From: Streptomyces lunaelactis | GTDB taxonomy: Bacteria > Actinomycetota > Actinomycetes > Streptomycetales > Streptomycetaceae | Direction: 5' to 3' | Assembly (NCBI RefSeq): GCF_003054555.1 | Contig: NZ_CP026304.1 | Location: 2,356,001 to 2,420,000 of the forward strand | Length of the DNA: 64,000 bases | Shown here: one piece after another, positions 44,140-51,791 of the stretch | How the letters are laid out: every line of letters begins with the position of its first letter | Numbering within the stretch: the stretch's first letter is position 1 | Made by a program: the position numbers and the translations under genes | The notes under the pieces: model-generated | What the model saw: only the letters and a program-made list of their open reading frames with translations | What the model was told of the DNA's origin: nothing | Database searches by the model: none

Positions 44140-45636
44140 GTGGCACAGATCATGGCCGAGGTCTCGCGGACGTTCAACGAGTTCTTGCTGCTGCCGAACC
44201 GGACCCGCACCGATTGCTCGCCCGCCACGGTTGACCTGCGGACGCCCCTGGTGCGGCACCTGGTGGGTGAGACGCCGGCGATCGAGTTGCAGTCCCCGTT
44301 CACGTCCGCGATCATGCAGGCCGTCAGCACGCCGGAGCTTGCGATCGCCCTCGCACGCAACGGCGGCCTGAGCTTCCTGCACCACAACCAGTCGATTCAG
44401 GACCAGGTCGCGGCGGTGCGCGAGGTCAAGAACTTCAAGGCCGGGTTCGTCACCAGCGACACCAACATCCGCCCGGACGACAGTCTGAGCGAGCTGGTCG
44501 AGGTCATGCGCCGCACCGGCCACAGCACCGCGGCCGTCACCCACGACGGGACCGGAACCGGGCGTCTCCTGGGCCTGGTGACCTCGCGTGACTTCCATCC
44601 CCAGCGTCACGACCTGGCCGGACCGGTCAGCGGCCGGATGACCCCCATCGCCGACCTGCCCCATGCCGGCGCCGACACCACGCTCTCCGAGGCCAACGCG
44701 CAGTTGTGGGACCAGCGGCTGGACTGCCTGCCCGTGCTGGACGCCGAGGGCCGTCTGCAGCATCTGGTGTTCCGGTCCGACTACGCGGACAACAAACGGT
44801 TCCCGAACCAGGTCGTGGACGCGGCCAAGCGCCTGCGCGTGGGTGCCGGCGTCAACACCCACGACTACCGCGAGCGCGTTCCCGCGCTGCTGGAGGCAGG
44901 TGCGGACGTCCTGTGCTTCGACTCCTCCGACGGCTACAGCGACTGGCAGGCACAGGCCCTGACGTGGGTGAAGAAGCACTATCCGGAGATCCCGATCGGC
45001 GGCGGCAACGTGGTCGACGGCGAGGCGTTCACCTTCCTGGCCGAGGCCGGCGCGGACTTCGTCAAGGTCGGGGTGGGCGGTGGCTCCATCTGCATCACCC
45101 GCGACCAGAAGGGCATCGGACGCGGCCAGGCCAGCGCCGTGCTGGATGTCGCCGCGGCCCGGGACGCCTTCGCGGAGCGCACGGGCGCCTACGTGCCGAT
45201 CTGCTCCGACGGCGGCCTGGTCCACGACTACCACGTGGCCCTGGCGCTGGCGATGGGCGCCGACTTCGTCATGATGGGGCGCTACTTCGCCCGCTTCGAC
45301 CAGGCCGCCGGGGCGAAACTCCCCACCCGTGACGGCTTCGTGAAGGAGTACTGGGGTGAGGGCTCGAACCGGGCCCGCAACTGGCAGCGCTACGGGCAGG
45401 GCGGCCAGGGCCTGATCTTCGAGGAAGGCGTCGACGGCTACGTCCCCTACGCCGGTGACCTCAACGAGGGACTCTCCGTGACCATCGCCAAGCTCAAGAC
45501 CACGATGGTCTCCTGCGGCTCCGCCACGCTGCCGGAGTTCCAGTCCACCGCCCGACTTACCTTGGTCTCCGACCAGAGCTTCCAGGAGAGCCACGCCAAC
45601 GTCACCTTGCGGGACACTCCGACGACGGTCGCCTGA
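44140..45636 (+). CDS. guaB: IMP dehydrogenase, divergent-clade accessory copy
   Basis: Oxidises IMP to XMP, the rate-limiting step to GMP. 498 residues: (beta/alpha)8 barrel with two CBS domains inserted at about 105-220. The active-site loop is GVGGGSICITR with Cys318, and the flap dyad is in NRARNWQRYGQGG. The loop reads GGGSICITRDQKGIGRGQ instead of the usual GPGSICTTR, as in a clade found in protists and clostridia. It lies in accessory DNA and is probably additional to a core guaB outside the window, so it may give resistance to IMPDH inhibitors. GTG with AGGAGG five bases before. Confidence 0.9.
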   Translation: MAQIMAEVSRTFNEFLLLPNRTRTDCSPATVDLRTPLVRHLVGETPAIELQSPFTSAIMQAVSTPELAIALARNGGLSFLHHNQSIQDQVAAVREVKNFKAGFVTSDTNIRPDDSLSELVEVMRRTGHSTAAVTHDGTGTGRLLGLVTSRDFHPQRHDLAGPVSGRMTPIADLPHAGADTTLSEANAQLWDQRLDCLPVLDAEGRLQHLVFRSDYADNKRFPNQVVDAAKRLRVGAGVNTHDYRERVPALLEAGADVLCFDSSDGYSDWQAQALTWVKKHYPEIPIGGGNVVDGEAFTFLAEAGADFVKVGVGGGSICITRDQKGIGRGQASAVLDVAAARDAFAERTGAYVPICSDGGLVHDYHVALALAMGADFVMMGRYFARFDQAAGAKLPTRDGFVKEYWGEGSNRARNWQRYGQGGQGLIFEEGVDGYVPYAGDLNEGLSVTIAKLKTTMVSCGSATLPEFQSTARLTLVSDQSFQESHANVTLRDTPTTVA

Positions 45637-45705
45637 CACCGCTTCGCCTGAAGATGCCAAGGTGAGGCAGGGCAGCCGCTGGAAAGCGTCTGTCCTGCCG
45701 CCGCC

Positions 45706-45840
45706 GGCCAAGGTGATGAGGGCATCCTGGATTGGTAGGTGCGCTCGAAGTCCCGGCAGTTGCGGCGGGCGCGCATCATCCACGACGTTCGATGATCCAC
45801 CTGCGAGACAGGATGACGAAGCCCTTCACACCGCGGGCCG
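45706..45840 (-). pseudogene. IS5-family transposase relic (C-terminal end)
   Basis: Minus-strand pieces VKGFVILSRRWIIER, WMMRARRNCRDFERTYQ and QDALITLAG read in order but in three frames, matching the last third of IS5-type transposases (RRW..ER..W...RRN.RDYER). At least two frame disruptions and no N-terminal part; clearly inactive. Confidence 0.6.
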
Positions 45841-45883
45841 GCGCACGGTCTTGATGGTGAGGTTGAGGTCCCCCCAGAATCGA

Positions 45884-46453
45884 CTATCCGGTGTATTTCC
45901 ACGCCGCGCCCGACCCGCGGTACTCCGTTACCGAGATCGGTTCGGTTCCGGGGCGCATGCGCTCTCGGTACAGAGTCCCCGTAAGGTGGTCGATCTCGTG
46001 GGCGACCAGGCGAGCCAGCCCTCGCTCGAAGACCGAGACGTGGCGGGGCCCTTCGACGGTTTGGTGCTCGACGTGGAGAGCCAGGGGGCGTGGGACGAGT
46101 CCGCGGACGTCGAAGAAGCTGAGGCAGCCTTCGTACTGCTCGTCGGTCTGTGTCGACTGCTCGACGACTACCGGATTGAACAGCGTAATGGACCCGCCCT
46201 CCGGCAGACGGACGATGGCAACGGCCCTTCTGATCCCAATCTGCGGGGCAGCGACGCCCAATCCCTTCGCGAAGACGTGAACAGCCGCCACACGCTCGGC
46301 AGCAGCCTCCAGTGCTTCAACCACTCCCAATGCCTCATCCGCCTCGTCCGGCAGCACGAGGTCACGGGCGACCTCCAGGAGCGCCGGATCGCCCTCCTGC
46401 ACGATCCCGGCTGCTCGCATCAGCTCGGTGAGAGTTCCCGCTGACATCGGCAT
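45884..46453 (-). CDS. def: Peptide deformylase
   Basis: Removes the formyl group from nascent proteins. 189 residues with all three motifs: GLGVAAPQIG, EGCLS (metal ligand Cys110) and HEIDHL (His152, Glu153, His156). The N-terminal extension of about 50 helical residues is typical of the accessory deformylases of Streptomyces. AGGAGGCGAAGGG precedes the ATG. A frameshifted relative lies just upstream, and an IMPDH copy just downstream. Confidence 0.92.
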   Translation of the reverse strand: MPMSAGTLTELMRAAGIVQEGDPALLEVARDLVLPDEADEALGVVEALEAAAERVAAVHVFAKGLGVAAPQIGIRRAVAIVRLPEGGSITLFNPVVVEQSTQTDEQYEGCLSFFDVRGLVPRPLALHVEHQTVEGPRHVSVFERGLARLVAHEIDHLTGTLYRERMRPGTEPISVTEYRGSGAAWKYTG

Positions 46454-46497
46454 CCCTTCGCCTCCTGGCCCAAACCAGGTTCAGATCTTCCACCACT

Positions 46498-46509
46498 GCT
46501 GACGTCAGC
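46498..46509. promoter_or_regulatory. Palindrome before the deformylase gene
   Basis: GCTGACGTCAGC, a perfect 12-bp palindrome 45 bp upstream of the ATG and inside the gap to the broken deformylase. Possible operator. Confidence 0.35.
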
Positions 46510-46534
46510 GATATGCCGCCGACGCTGGAACAGG

Positions 46535-47039
46535 TCAAACCGAACGAGCCAACGCTGCAGCGCCGGATAAGAGATGGTCGATCTCGTGGTGGATGAGGCG
46601 GGCGAGGCCGCGGGCGTACTCGGTGGTCACGGTCTCGCCGGTCAGGGCGGTGGTCTCGACGGTGATTTTCAGGGAGCGGGGGACGAGGCCGCGCACGTCG
46701 AAGAAGCTGAGGCAGCCCTCGTACTGCTCGTCCGTCTCCTCGGAGCGGTCGGTGATCCGCGGGTCGAGCAGGATGATGGCAGGTGCGTCACCAGGCGGCT
46801 GGACGACGGCGGCGGCACGGCCGATGCCGATCTGCGGGGGCGGCGATGCCCATGCCCTTGGCGAAGGGGTGGACCTGGCCGATCCGCTCCATGGCGGCGA
46901 ACAGCTCGTCGGTGACGCGTTCGGCCTCGTCGCGCTCGGCGGGCAGGTCAAAGGCGCGGGCCGGTTCGCCGAGAATGCCTGCACCGTGCTGGACGACGCC
47001 GAGGTCTCGCATTCGCTGACTGGGCCGCACGTCAATCAC
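46535..47039 (-). pseudogene. Peptide deformylase with +1 frameshift
   Basis: Starts at GTG with AAGGGGAG five bases before and reads VIDVRPSQRMRDLGVVQHG to KGMGIAAP, then loses frame at a run of five C (46837-46841 on the plus strand as G). In the next frame it resumes PQIGIGRAAAVV, EGCLSFFDVRG and HHEIDHLLSG to the end, so one base was inserted in motif 1. All other catalytic residues are kept, which points to a recent mutation or a sequencing error. GTG overlaps the upstream stop. Confidence 0.85.
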
Positions 47040-47479
47040 CTGAACTCCCCTTGATCTGTGTCGCGTTCGGTCCGTGCCCGAAACCGCCACTCCAGACGGT
47101 ACCGAGCGTGCAGGGCGGGTGTAGTCGTGATCCACGTGAATTGCCGTAGTTCACCGTCGTCGCTGCGGACGGGAGGGGTTCGCAGCGGGGAGGCTTCGGC
47201 GGTCATGGAGGTCTCGGTGCCCCACACGACGGGGTCGAGGGCGGCAGGGAAGGCGAGCTGGACTTCGAGTTGTTCGGTGGGCAGGCGGACGGCTCGCTGG
47301 AACCAGTTGCCCCATTTGTTGTCGCCGACGGTGTAGGCGTACTCGATCCACACGGACTCGCCGGGGTAGAGCGGGAAGCGGCCGTGTTCGTTGTCAGCCG
47401 CGCCCGGACAACCGAACCACACGCGACCTACCCCTGGGCGGGGCGCTGATCGTTCGCCGCATGCAATGAAATCCCCCAC
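47036..47479 (-). pseudogene. N-terminally truncated protein coupled to the broken deformylase
   Basis: 147 open codons. From FPLYPGESVWIEYAYTVGD to HARYRLEWRFRARTE it looks like the C-terminal ligand domain of helix-turn-helix proteins often encoded before accessory deformylases in Streptomyces, but no DNA-binding domain is present and the first 30 residues are not protein-like. Its TGA overlaps the deformylase GTG. Probably a deletion remnant. Confidence 0.5.
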
Positions 47480-47625
47480 GGACGCGAGTTAACCCCATTG
47501 CCCAGGTGTTCCCTCCAATGGGGCTCCTGGCTGGCGGAAGATATCCCAGCAGGCGAGCATCGCACCAGGAGAACAGTCGCCACCCGGGCGGTTGAGTCGG
47601 ATCATCGCGTTTGGAGAGATGCACC

Positions 47626-48141
47626 ATGGATAGTTCCTTTTTGGCTTCTATCGAGGCTGTCATCAATAACGGGAAAGCCGTAATTTCGGCGGACGACACC
47701 AACGTCGTGGCCGCGGTGCAAGAGGCGCTGAGGAACGGCAGGTCCGCGACGTTCTACGTCTCCCATACCCAAGCTGCGGCGGTGAACGCGTGGTACTGGA
47801 CTCCTCAGCGGATCAAGGAAGCAGAAATGGAGCCGGTCACGAGCGAAGAGAAAGCCAGGATTGAGTCCGAGTTGGGAGTCAAGGACACCGGATCCCTCTA
47901 CTCCAACCGCATTCCGTGTGAGTGTGGGCGCGTATACGGGGCTTTTGAGTTCGTACAGCAAGGAATTGCCGAGCACGGACGGGAGGCGGTGGGATCAGTC
48001 TTGGCGCTCGAGAACACTTCTGTTATTCGCGTCAACCCTGTCACCGTCGCCGTTTGCCCAGACTGTAAACGAAAGCTATTGCGCGGCCATTACTACTGCT
48101 GGGTGAACGGATACGGGTGCTGCAAGAGCACGGAGATGTAG
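47626..48141 (+). CDS. Cys-rich orphan protein, low GC
   Basis: 171 residues, unrecognised. Helical N-terminal half (about 1-85), then cysteines at 98 and 100 (PCECG), 144 and 147 (VCPDCKRK), 158, 165 and 166 (HYYCWVNGYGCC). The first four could form a zinc ribbon. Codon use is visibly less GC-rich than its neighbours, a sign of transfer. GGAGAG lies eight bases before the ATG. It is convergent with the acyltransferase gene, a hairpin separating them. It could be a regulator, an anti-phage protein or, less likely, a peptide precursor. Confidence 0.7.
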   Translation: MDSSFLASIEAVINNGKAVISADDTNVVAAVQEALRNGRSATFYVSHTQAAAVNAWYWTPQRIKEAEMEPVTSEEKARIESELGVKDTGSLYSNRIPCECGRVYGAFEFVQQGIAEHGREAVGSVLALENTSVIRVNPVTVAVCPDCKRKLLRGHYYCWVNGYGCCKSTEM

Positions 48142-48148
48142 ATCAAGG

Positions 48149-48175
48149 GCGAATGGCACCGAGTTGTCCATTCGC
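48149..48175 (+). terminator. Hairpin after the Cys-rich gene
   Basis: GCGAATGG and CCATTCGC, eight-base perfect arms, 11-nt loop, starting 8 bp past the stop. Confidence 0.6.
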
Positions 48176-48182
48176 GAGTCGT

Positions 48183-48215
48183 GGCCACTGCCCGGAGTGG
48201 GTACGAGCAGTGGCC
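48183..48215 (-). terminator. Hairpin after the acyltransferase gene
   Basis: GGCCACTGC and GCAGTGGCC pair perfectly; it lies about 60 bp downstream of the acyltransferase stop on the minus strand. Confidence 0.5.
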
Positions 48216-48273
48216 TCTTCGGTGAACGACTTGGCCGTGTGGCCGGCCACGGCGCGGGTGGCGGCCTCGCGAT

Positions 48274-50103
48274 TCAGTCCCCGGGCCGCTCGGACCCCAG
48301 CAGTTCCCGCAGTTCGGCCACCGCCTCGCGGAGCCGGTCGGCGAACGTCCGCATCTGGTCGGCCACCGCCAGCGGCGTGCTCAGGTAGAGGTTGAACCGG
48401 TCGGGCAGCAGCACATAGGCGACGCCGATGCACCGGCTGCTGGTCGAGCCGAAGCCGAAGTACTGGATGTTGGCGGACGGCGCGGAGCTGGTGCTCAGGT
48501 AGTCGTCCCGCATCGTCAGCCAGCCCGGCGTCCGGTACAGCGCGGGCTGCTCTCTCACTCCCAGCTCCGCCCCGCGCCGACGCTGGATCAGCTCCAGCTC
48601 CCAGAGGTGCTGCTCGGGTGCCTGTCCGAGCTGGCACTCCTTCGCGCGCGCCACATGCTGCTCGGCGGCGGCCCGGAACGCGGCGCGCCGGGTGTCCGCG
48701 TCCGCTGCCGGGTCCTCCATCGCCGTGACGAAATCGCGGATCCCGGGGGTGACGACGCGCATGGCCTCGGTCCGCCCGTGCCGGTATTGCCGGGTGGCGA
48801 TCGACTCGTACGTGGCGCCCAGGTGCCCCTTGGCCCGCTGGTGGGCAAGTTGGTAGGCGGCCTGGACAAACGCGTCCGGCGAGACCCGCAGCGTCTTGGC
48901 CGCCTTGCTGCCGAAGTCCTCGAACGACACCGTGCTGGTCGCGGTGGCCGCCCCGTACGCCGCGAAGGCGTCGGCTGCGGAGCGCACCTGGGCCCGCAGG
49001 GCGTCGTCCAGCTCGAACACGATCGGCTCCAGCGTCGGCAGACCCTGGGAACGGGCTCCGGACTGCTGGGACTGCTCCTCGGCCGGGGTGCTGTGCAAGG
49101 CGTCGGTGAAGCTGAGGATGGTGGTCCCGTCCAGCTCGCAGTGCTCGACGTTGATGCCCGCCCGGCCGTCGGCGAAGACGATGAAGGACACGGCCTTGTC
49201 GAACCAGCGGTTGCCGCGGTCCCCGTACAGCAGCTGGTCGCAGGTCTCCTGGGTGTCCGCCGGTGCGAAGTCCTCCAGTGCGACGCAGAACAGTGCGGTC
49301 TCGACGTCGTCCAGCGCGTCGGCGTTGCGGGGGTGGCAGGCGAGCAGGGCCTCACGGGCGGCCGCCCACTCCGCGCGCGCCATGGTGGTGAGGTGGCCCA
49401 CCGATGTGGCCGCGCCGGTCGGCTCGGCGCCGGCCTTCAGCACGGCGCGCAGCCCCGCCTCGAGGTCGTCCAGGCTGTGCGGGACGCCGTCCGGGCCGAG
49501 TACGTCCAGCTTGAACATGCCGCCCCGGAAGAACACCACGATGTGCCGGGCCTCGGACGGGCCGGGCCACTCCTCGGTGTAGGGGCTGCGGACGGTGTCC
49601 TGCTGCGCGCCGGGGATCCGGGTGGCGGAGAACAGGAACTTGTTCTGCACCATCGACTGGGGCTGCCCGCGCTGCACCACCGGCGGAATGAGCCCCTGAT
49701 CGAGCTGCCGCTTGTAGTTGACGGCCCCGGCGATGAGCCCTGCCGCCCGTTCCACCTGCGGCTGGCCGGAGTCCTTGAACAGGAAGAAGAAGTTGGCGTT
49801 GAGCGCGATCCGGTCCCGGCGGCCCAGGTAGCGGTACGGCCAGAAGGTGTCGAGCCAGCTGTGCACGCCCTTTGCGGCGTCGTACGCCTCCAGCGCCCCG
49901 TGCAGCACCCGGCCGGGTCCTTCGGGCCGGAGGAAGGCGGTCACCTCCGCCTCGGTCGCCGCCCGCTCGTCGGGGTTGAGCAGCGGCGCGCACCAGGCGA
50001 GGAACCTCTCGCAGCTCGCCTCCAGTGTCGGCAGCGGAACGCGCGGCAGGCTGTCCTCCTGGGCGAAGGTCGCGTTGCCCGGTACATCCTGACTGATCTT
50101 CAA
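48274..50103 (-). CDS. Choline/carnitine O-acyltransferase family enzyme
   Basis: 609 residues, the usual length of eukaryotic carnitine acyltransferases, which move acyl groups between CoA and a trimethylammonium alcohol. The catalytic His is in GINVEHCELDGTT (family pattern N-x-E-H-S-x-x-D-G, here Cys for Ser). The start resembles the family N-terminus (LPRVPLPTLEASCERFLAWC), and DDYLSTSSAPSANIQYFGFG near the C-terminus is the S-T-S region. TTG at 50103 is the only plausible start (GAGAGCAGAG before it). Rare in bacteria. Downstream of the oxygenase gene on the same strand with 163 bp and a long hairpin between. Confidence 0.88.
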   Translation of the reverse strand: MKISQDVPGNATFAQEDSLPRVPLPTLEASCERFLAWCAPLLNPDERAATEAEVTAFLRPEGPGRVLHGALEAYDAAKGVHSWLDTFWPYRYLGRRDRIALNANFFFLFKDSGQPQVERAAGLIAGAVNYKRQLDQGLIPPVVQRGQPQSMVQNKFLFSATRIPGAQQDTVRSPYTEEWPGPSEARHIVVFFRGGMFKLDVLGPDGVPHSLDDLEAGLRAVLKAGAEPTGAATSVGHLTTMARAEWAAAREALLACHPRNADALDDVETALFCVALEDFAPADTQETCDQLLYGDRGNRWFDKAVSFIVFADGRAGINVEHCELDGTTILSFTDALHSTPAEEQSQQSGARSQGLPTLEPIVFELDDALRAQVRSAADAFAAYGAATATSTVSFEDFGSKAAKTLRVSPDAFVQAAYQLAHQRAKGHLGATYESIATRQYRHGRTEAMRVVTPGIRDFVTAMEDPAADADTRRAAFRAAAEQHVARAKECQLGQAPEQHLWELELIQRRRGAELGVREQPALYRTPGWLTMRDDYLSTSSAPSANIQYFGFGSTSSRCIGVAYVLLPDRFNLYLSTPLAVADQMRTFADRLREAVAELRELLGSERPGD

Positions 50104-50220
50104 CTCTGCTCTCGATTCGGATCGTTGGGATCTGTGGTGGCATGCGGACGGGAAAGGTAGAGCTGTGCGTAGAGCCAGCCTTCCGCCTCCGGGCCCCGTG
50201 CGGCCACCCCGCAGGGCCTG

Positions 50221-50267
50221 GGCCGTGTCTGACAAATCCTGCCAGGCGGGATTTGTCAGACACGGCC
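50221..50267. repeat. 19-bp perfect inverted repeat between oxygenase and acyltransferase genes
   Basis: GGCCGTGTCTGACAAATCC (50221-50239) and its exact complement (50249-50267) around nine bases, beginning at the stop codon of the oxygenase gene. The arm sequence resembles the terminal repeats of Streptomyces IS elements, so it may be a tiny non-autonomous relic; it could also be an attenuator of the downstream gene. Confidence 0.75.
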
Positions 50268-51136
50268 TAGTCCAGCAGTCGGTCGCCCCGGACGGCCCGG
50301 CCCTCGGCCGCCAGGTGCTCGGGCAGTACCCGGCCGAAGAGCTGCCGGGTCCGTGCCACGCTCCCGATGACACCGGGGCGCTCGCTGTAGGCGAATATCG
50401 CGGAGTGGCGCGCGACCTCGCCCTGCACGGGGCTCACCCGGTGCAGCGAGTAGCGGCCCTTGAACAGCTGCAGGTCACCAGGTTGCAGGGAAAGGCGCCG
50501 GGTCAGCCGCTCGCCCCGGCCGTCCAGTACGTCCCGGACATCGTCGAAGCTCTCGTCGTGCGCTGACCTGATGTTCGGGCAGTACTCGAAGACGCCGCCG
50601 GCCTGCGCTTCCTGGGTGAGCATGCTCACCGTGAACTCGTTGGTGTCGAAGTGCCAGGGGTGCTCCATGCCTGGCCCGACGACGTTGAGAACCAGCCCGG
50701 AGAGCGGGTCCGCGAGCTCCTGCAGCTGCGGCAGGCTGAAGCAGCGGGCGATGAAGCGCTGGAACACCCGGTGGGAGTAGAGCCGGCTAATGAGGGAGTC
50801 GGCGGGGACGCGGTCCCGCGCGACGAACGCGTTGCCCCGCTGGAAGCTCCTCCGGCCGGGGTGGTCCTCCGGCAGAGCGGAGTCCACCGGGATGTTGTAG
50901 ACGTTGACCGTTTCGACGTCGAAGTGCGCTCGGGGGGCGATGGCCGAGCACTCCTGCCGCAGGACATCGCGGAGCGACGGACGGATGAAGTCCGGCAGCA
51001 CGGTGCAACCGAGAGTCAATAGCTCGCGCCGGGCACGGGAAACTACAGCCCGCCCCTCGGCGCTCTCGAGTTCCGACAGGGGATACCGAGCCGTGTCGAC
51101 CACCTGGTCGAGCATCATGGCTTCCAAAGTGCTCAT
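50267..51136 (-). CDS. BesD/HalD-family Fe(II)/2-oxoglutarate oxygenase, predicted hydroxylase
   Basis: 289 residues. The iron triad is H162-x-D164 in HPWHFDTNEFTV and H232 in RYSLHRVSPV; the 2-oxoglutarate arginine is probably R243 (VARHSAIFAYS). The family includes BesD, a free-lysine halogenase, but halogenases have Gly in place of the Asp; with Asp kept this should hydroxylate. Substrate unknown; the neighbour suggests an amino acid or betaine that is then O-acylated. AGAGGATCG before the ATG. Confidence 0.85.
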   Translation of the reverse strand: MSTLEAMMLDQVVDTARYPLSELESAEGRAVVSRARRELLTLGCTVLPDFIRPSLRDVLRQECSAIAPRAHFDVETVNVYNIPVDSALPEDHPGRRSFQRGNAFVARDRVPADSLISRLYSHRVFQRFIARCFSLPQLQELADPLSGLVLNVVGPGMEHPWHFDTNEFTVSMLTQEAQAGGVFEYCPNIRSAHDESFDDVRDVLDGRGERLTRRLSLQPGDLQLFKGRYSLHRVSPVQGEVARHSAIFAYSERPGVIGSVARTRQLFGRVLPEHLAAEGRAVRGDRLLD

Positions 51137-51212
51137 TTCGATCCTCTCGGCTCATCAGCAACTCCACTGAGACGCAACGCAGTTGAAGCTCCCACAGCGT
51201 CGCCCGGTTGTC

Positions 51213-51226
51213 TGTGACACGTCACA
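51213..51226. promoter_or_regulatory. CRP/FNR-like dyad upstream of the oxygenase gene
   Basis: TGTGACACGTCACA, a perfect TGTGAC/GTCACA dyad with two central bases (GTG-N6-CAC), 77 bp before the ATG and 149 bp before the divergent gene. The half-sites resemble those of CRP-type regulators. Confidence 0.45.
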
Positions 51227-51374
51227 CTGAGCGGAGGGGCACACTCGATCCGTGAGGGCTCCTCGCGCCACCGGGCACGACGCGCGGCCCGGTGCACTCG
51301 CATCGATGTACTGCGCATCGGTGATGACCGGGGCCCGGCGTGCCGCGACGGGCGATCCACCGCACCCTGGAGGA

Positions 51375-51728
51375 ATGAAGCTCCGCAAGGTGCCAACCGG
51401 GTGGGCGGAACCACTGCAGCCCCCGCCCGGCTACTTCGGCTCGGAGGCCGGCCCGCCGGACGAGACGCGGCGGCGACTCATCCTCGACTGGGCGGTGAAT
51501 CAGCGGATCGCGAGTGGGTGGCGCGTGGAGTCCCGCTCGGAGACGCAGGCGGTCATGGTCCGCGGCCAGCCGGTGAACCATGTGCTGCATGCCGTCCTCA
51601 GCCTGGCCACCTGCCTGCTGTGGGTGGTGGTGTGGCTCATCCTGATCGCGACGAACAGGGTCGAGCGGGTCGCCCTCACGGTCGATGCGCGGGGGGACGT
51701 CGTCACTGTGCATGCTCCGGCGTCCTAG
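51375..51728 (+). CDS. Small membrane protein (117 aa)
   Basis: MKLRKVPTGWAEPLQPPPGY..., cytosolic N-terminal 75 residues, one membrane helix at about 79-102 (LHAVLSLATCLLWVVVWLIL) and a short tail. GGAGG abuts the ATG closely, so a start a few codons upstream cannot be excluded. Family not recognised; it marks the return to core-type sequence after the island. Confidence 0.65.
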   Translation: MKLRKVPTGWAEPLQPPPGYFGSEAGPPDETRRRLILDWAVNQRIASGWRVESRSETQAVMVRGQPVNHVLHAVLSLATCLLWVVVWLILIATNRVERVALTVDARGDVVTVHAPAS

Positions 51729-51791
51729 ACCTATTGCGCTAGTGCAAAATCAGATTGCGGCTAGTGCAGAGTGCGGGCTACCGTTCGGGCC

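Noticed and set aside
47626..48141. RiPP precursor for the Cys-rich protein
   Set aside because: At 171 residues with a long folded-looking body and no modifying enzyme nearby, a precursor peptide is unlikely, although the Cys-rich tail invites it.
48588..50263. Additional frames on both strands within the acyltransferase gene
   Set aside because: All overlap the well-supported acyltransferase reading and have no motifs.
50267..51136. Calling the BesD-family gene a halogenase
   Set aside because: The facial triad keeps Asp164 (H-F-D). Halogenases of the family have Gly or Ala there, so hydroxylase is the better reading.
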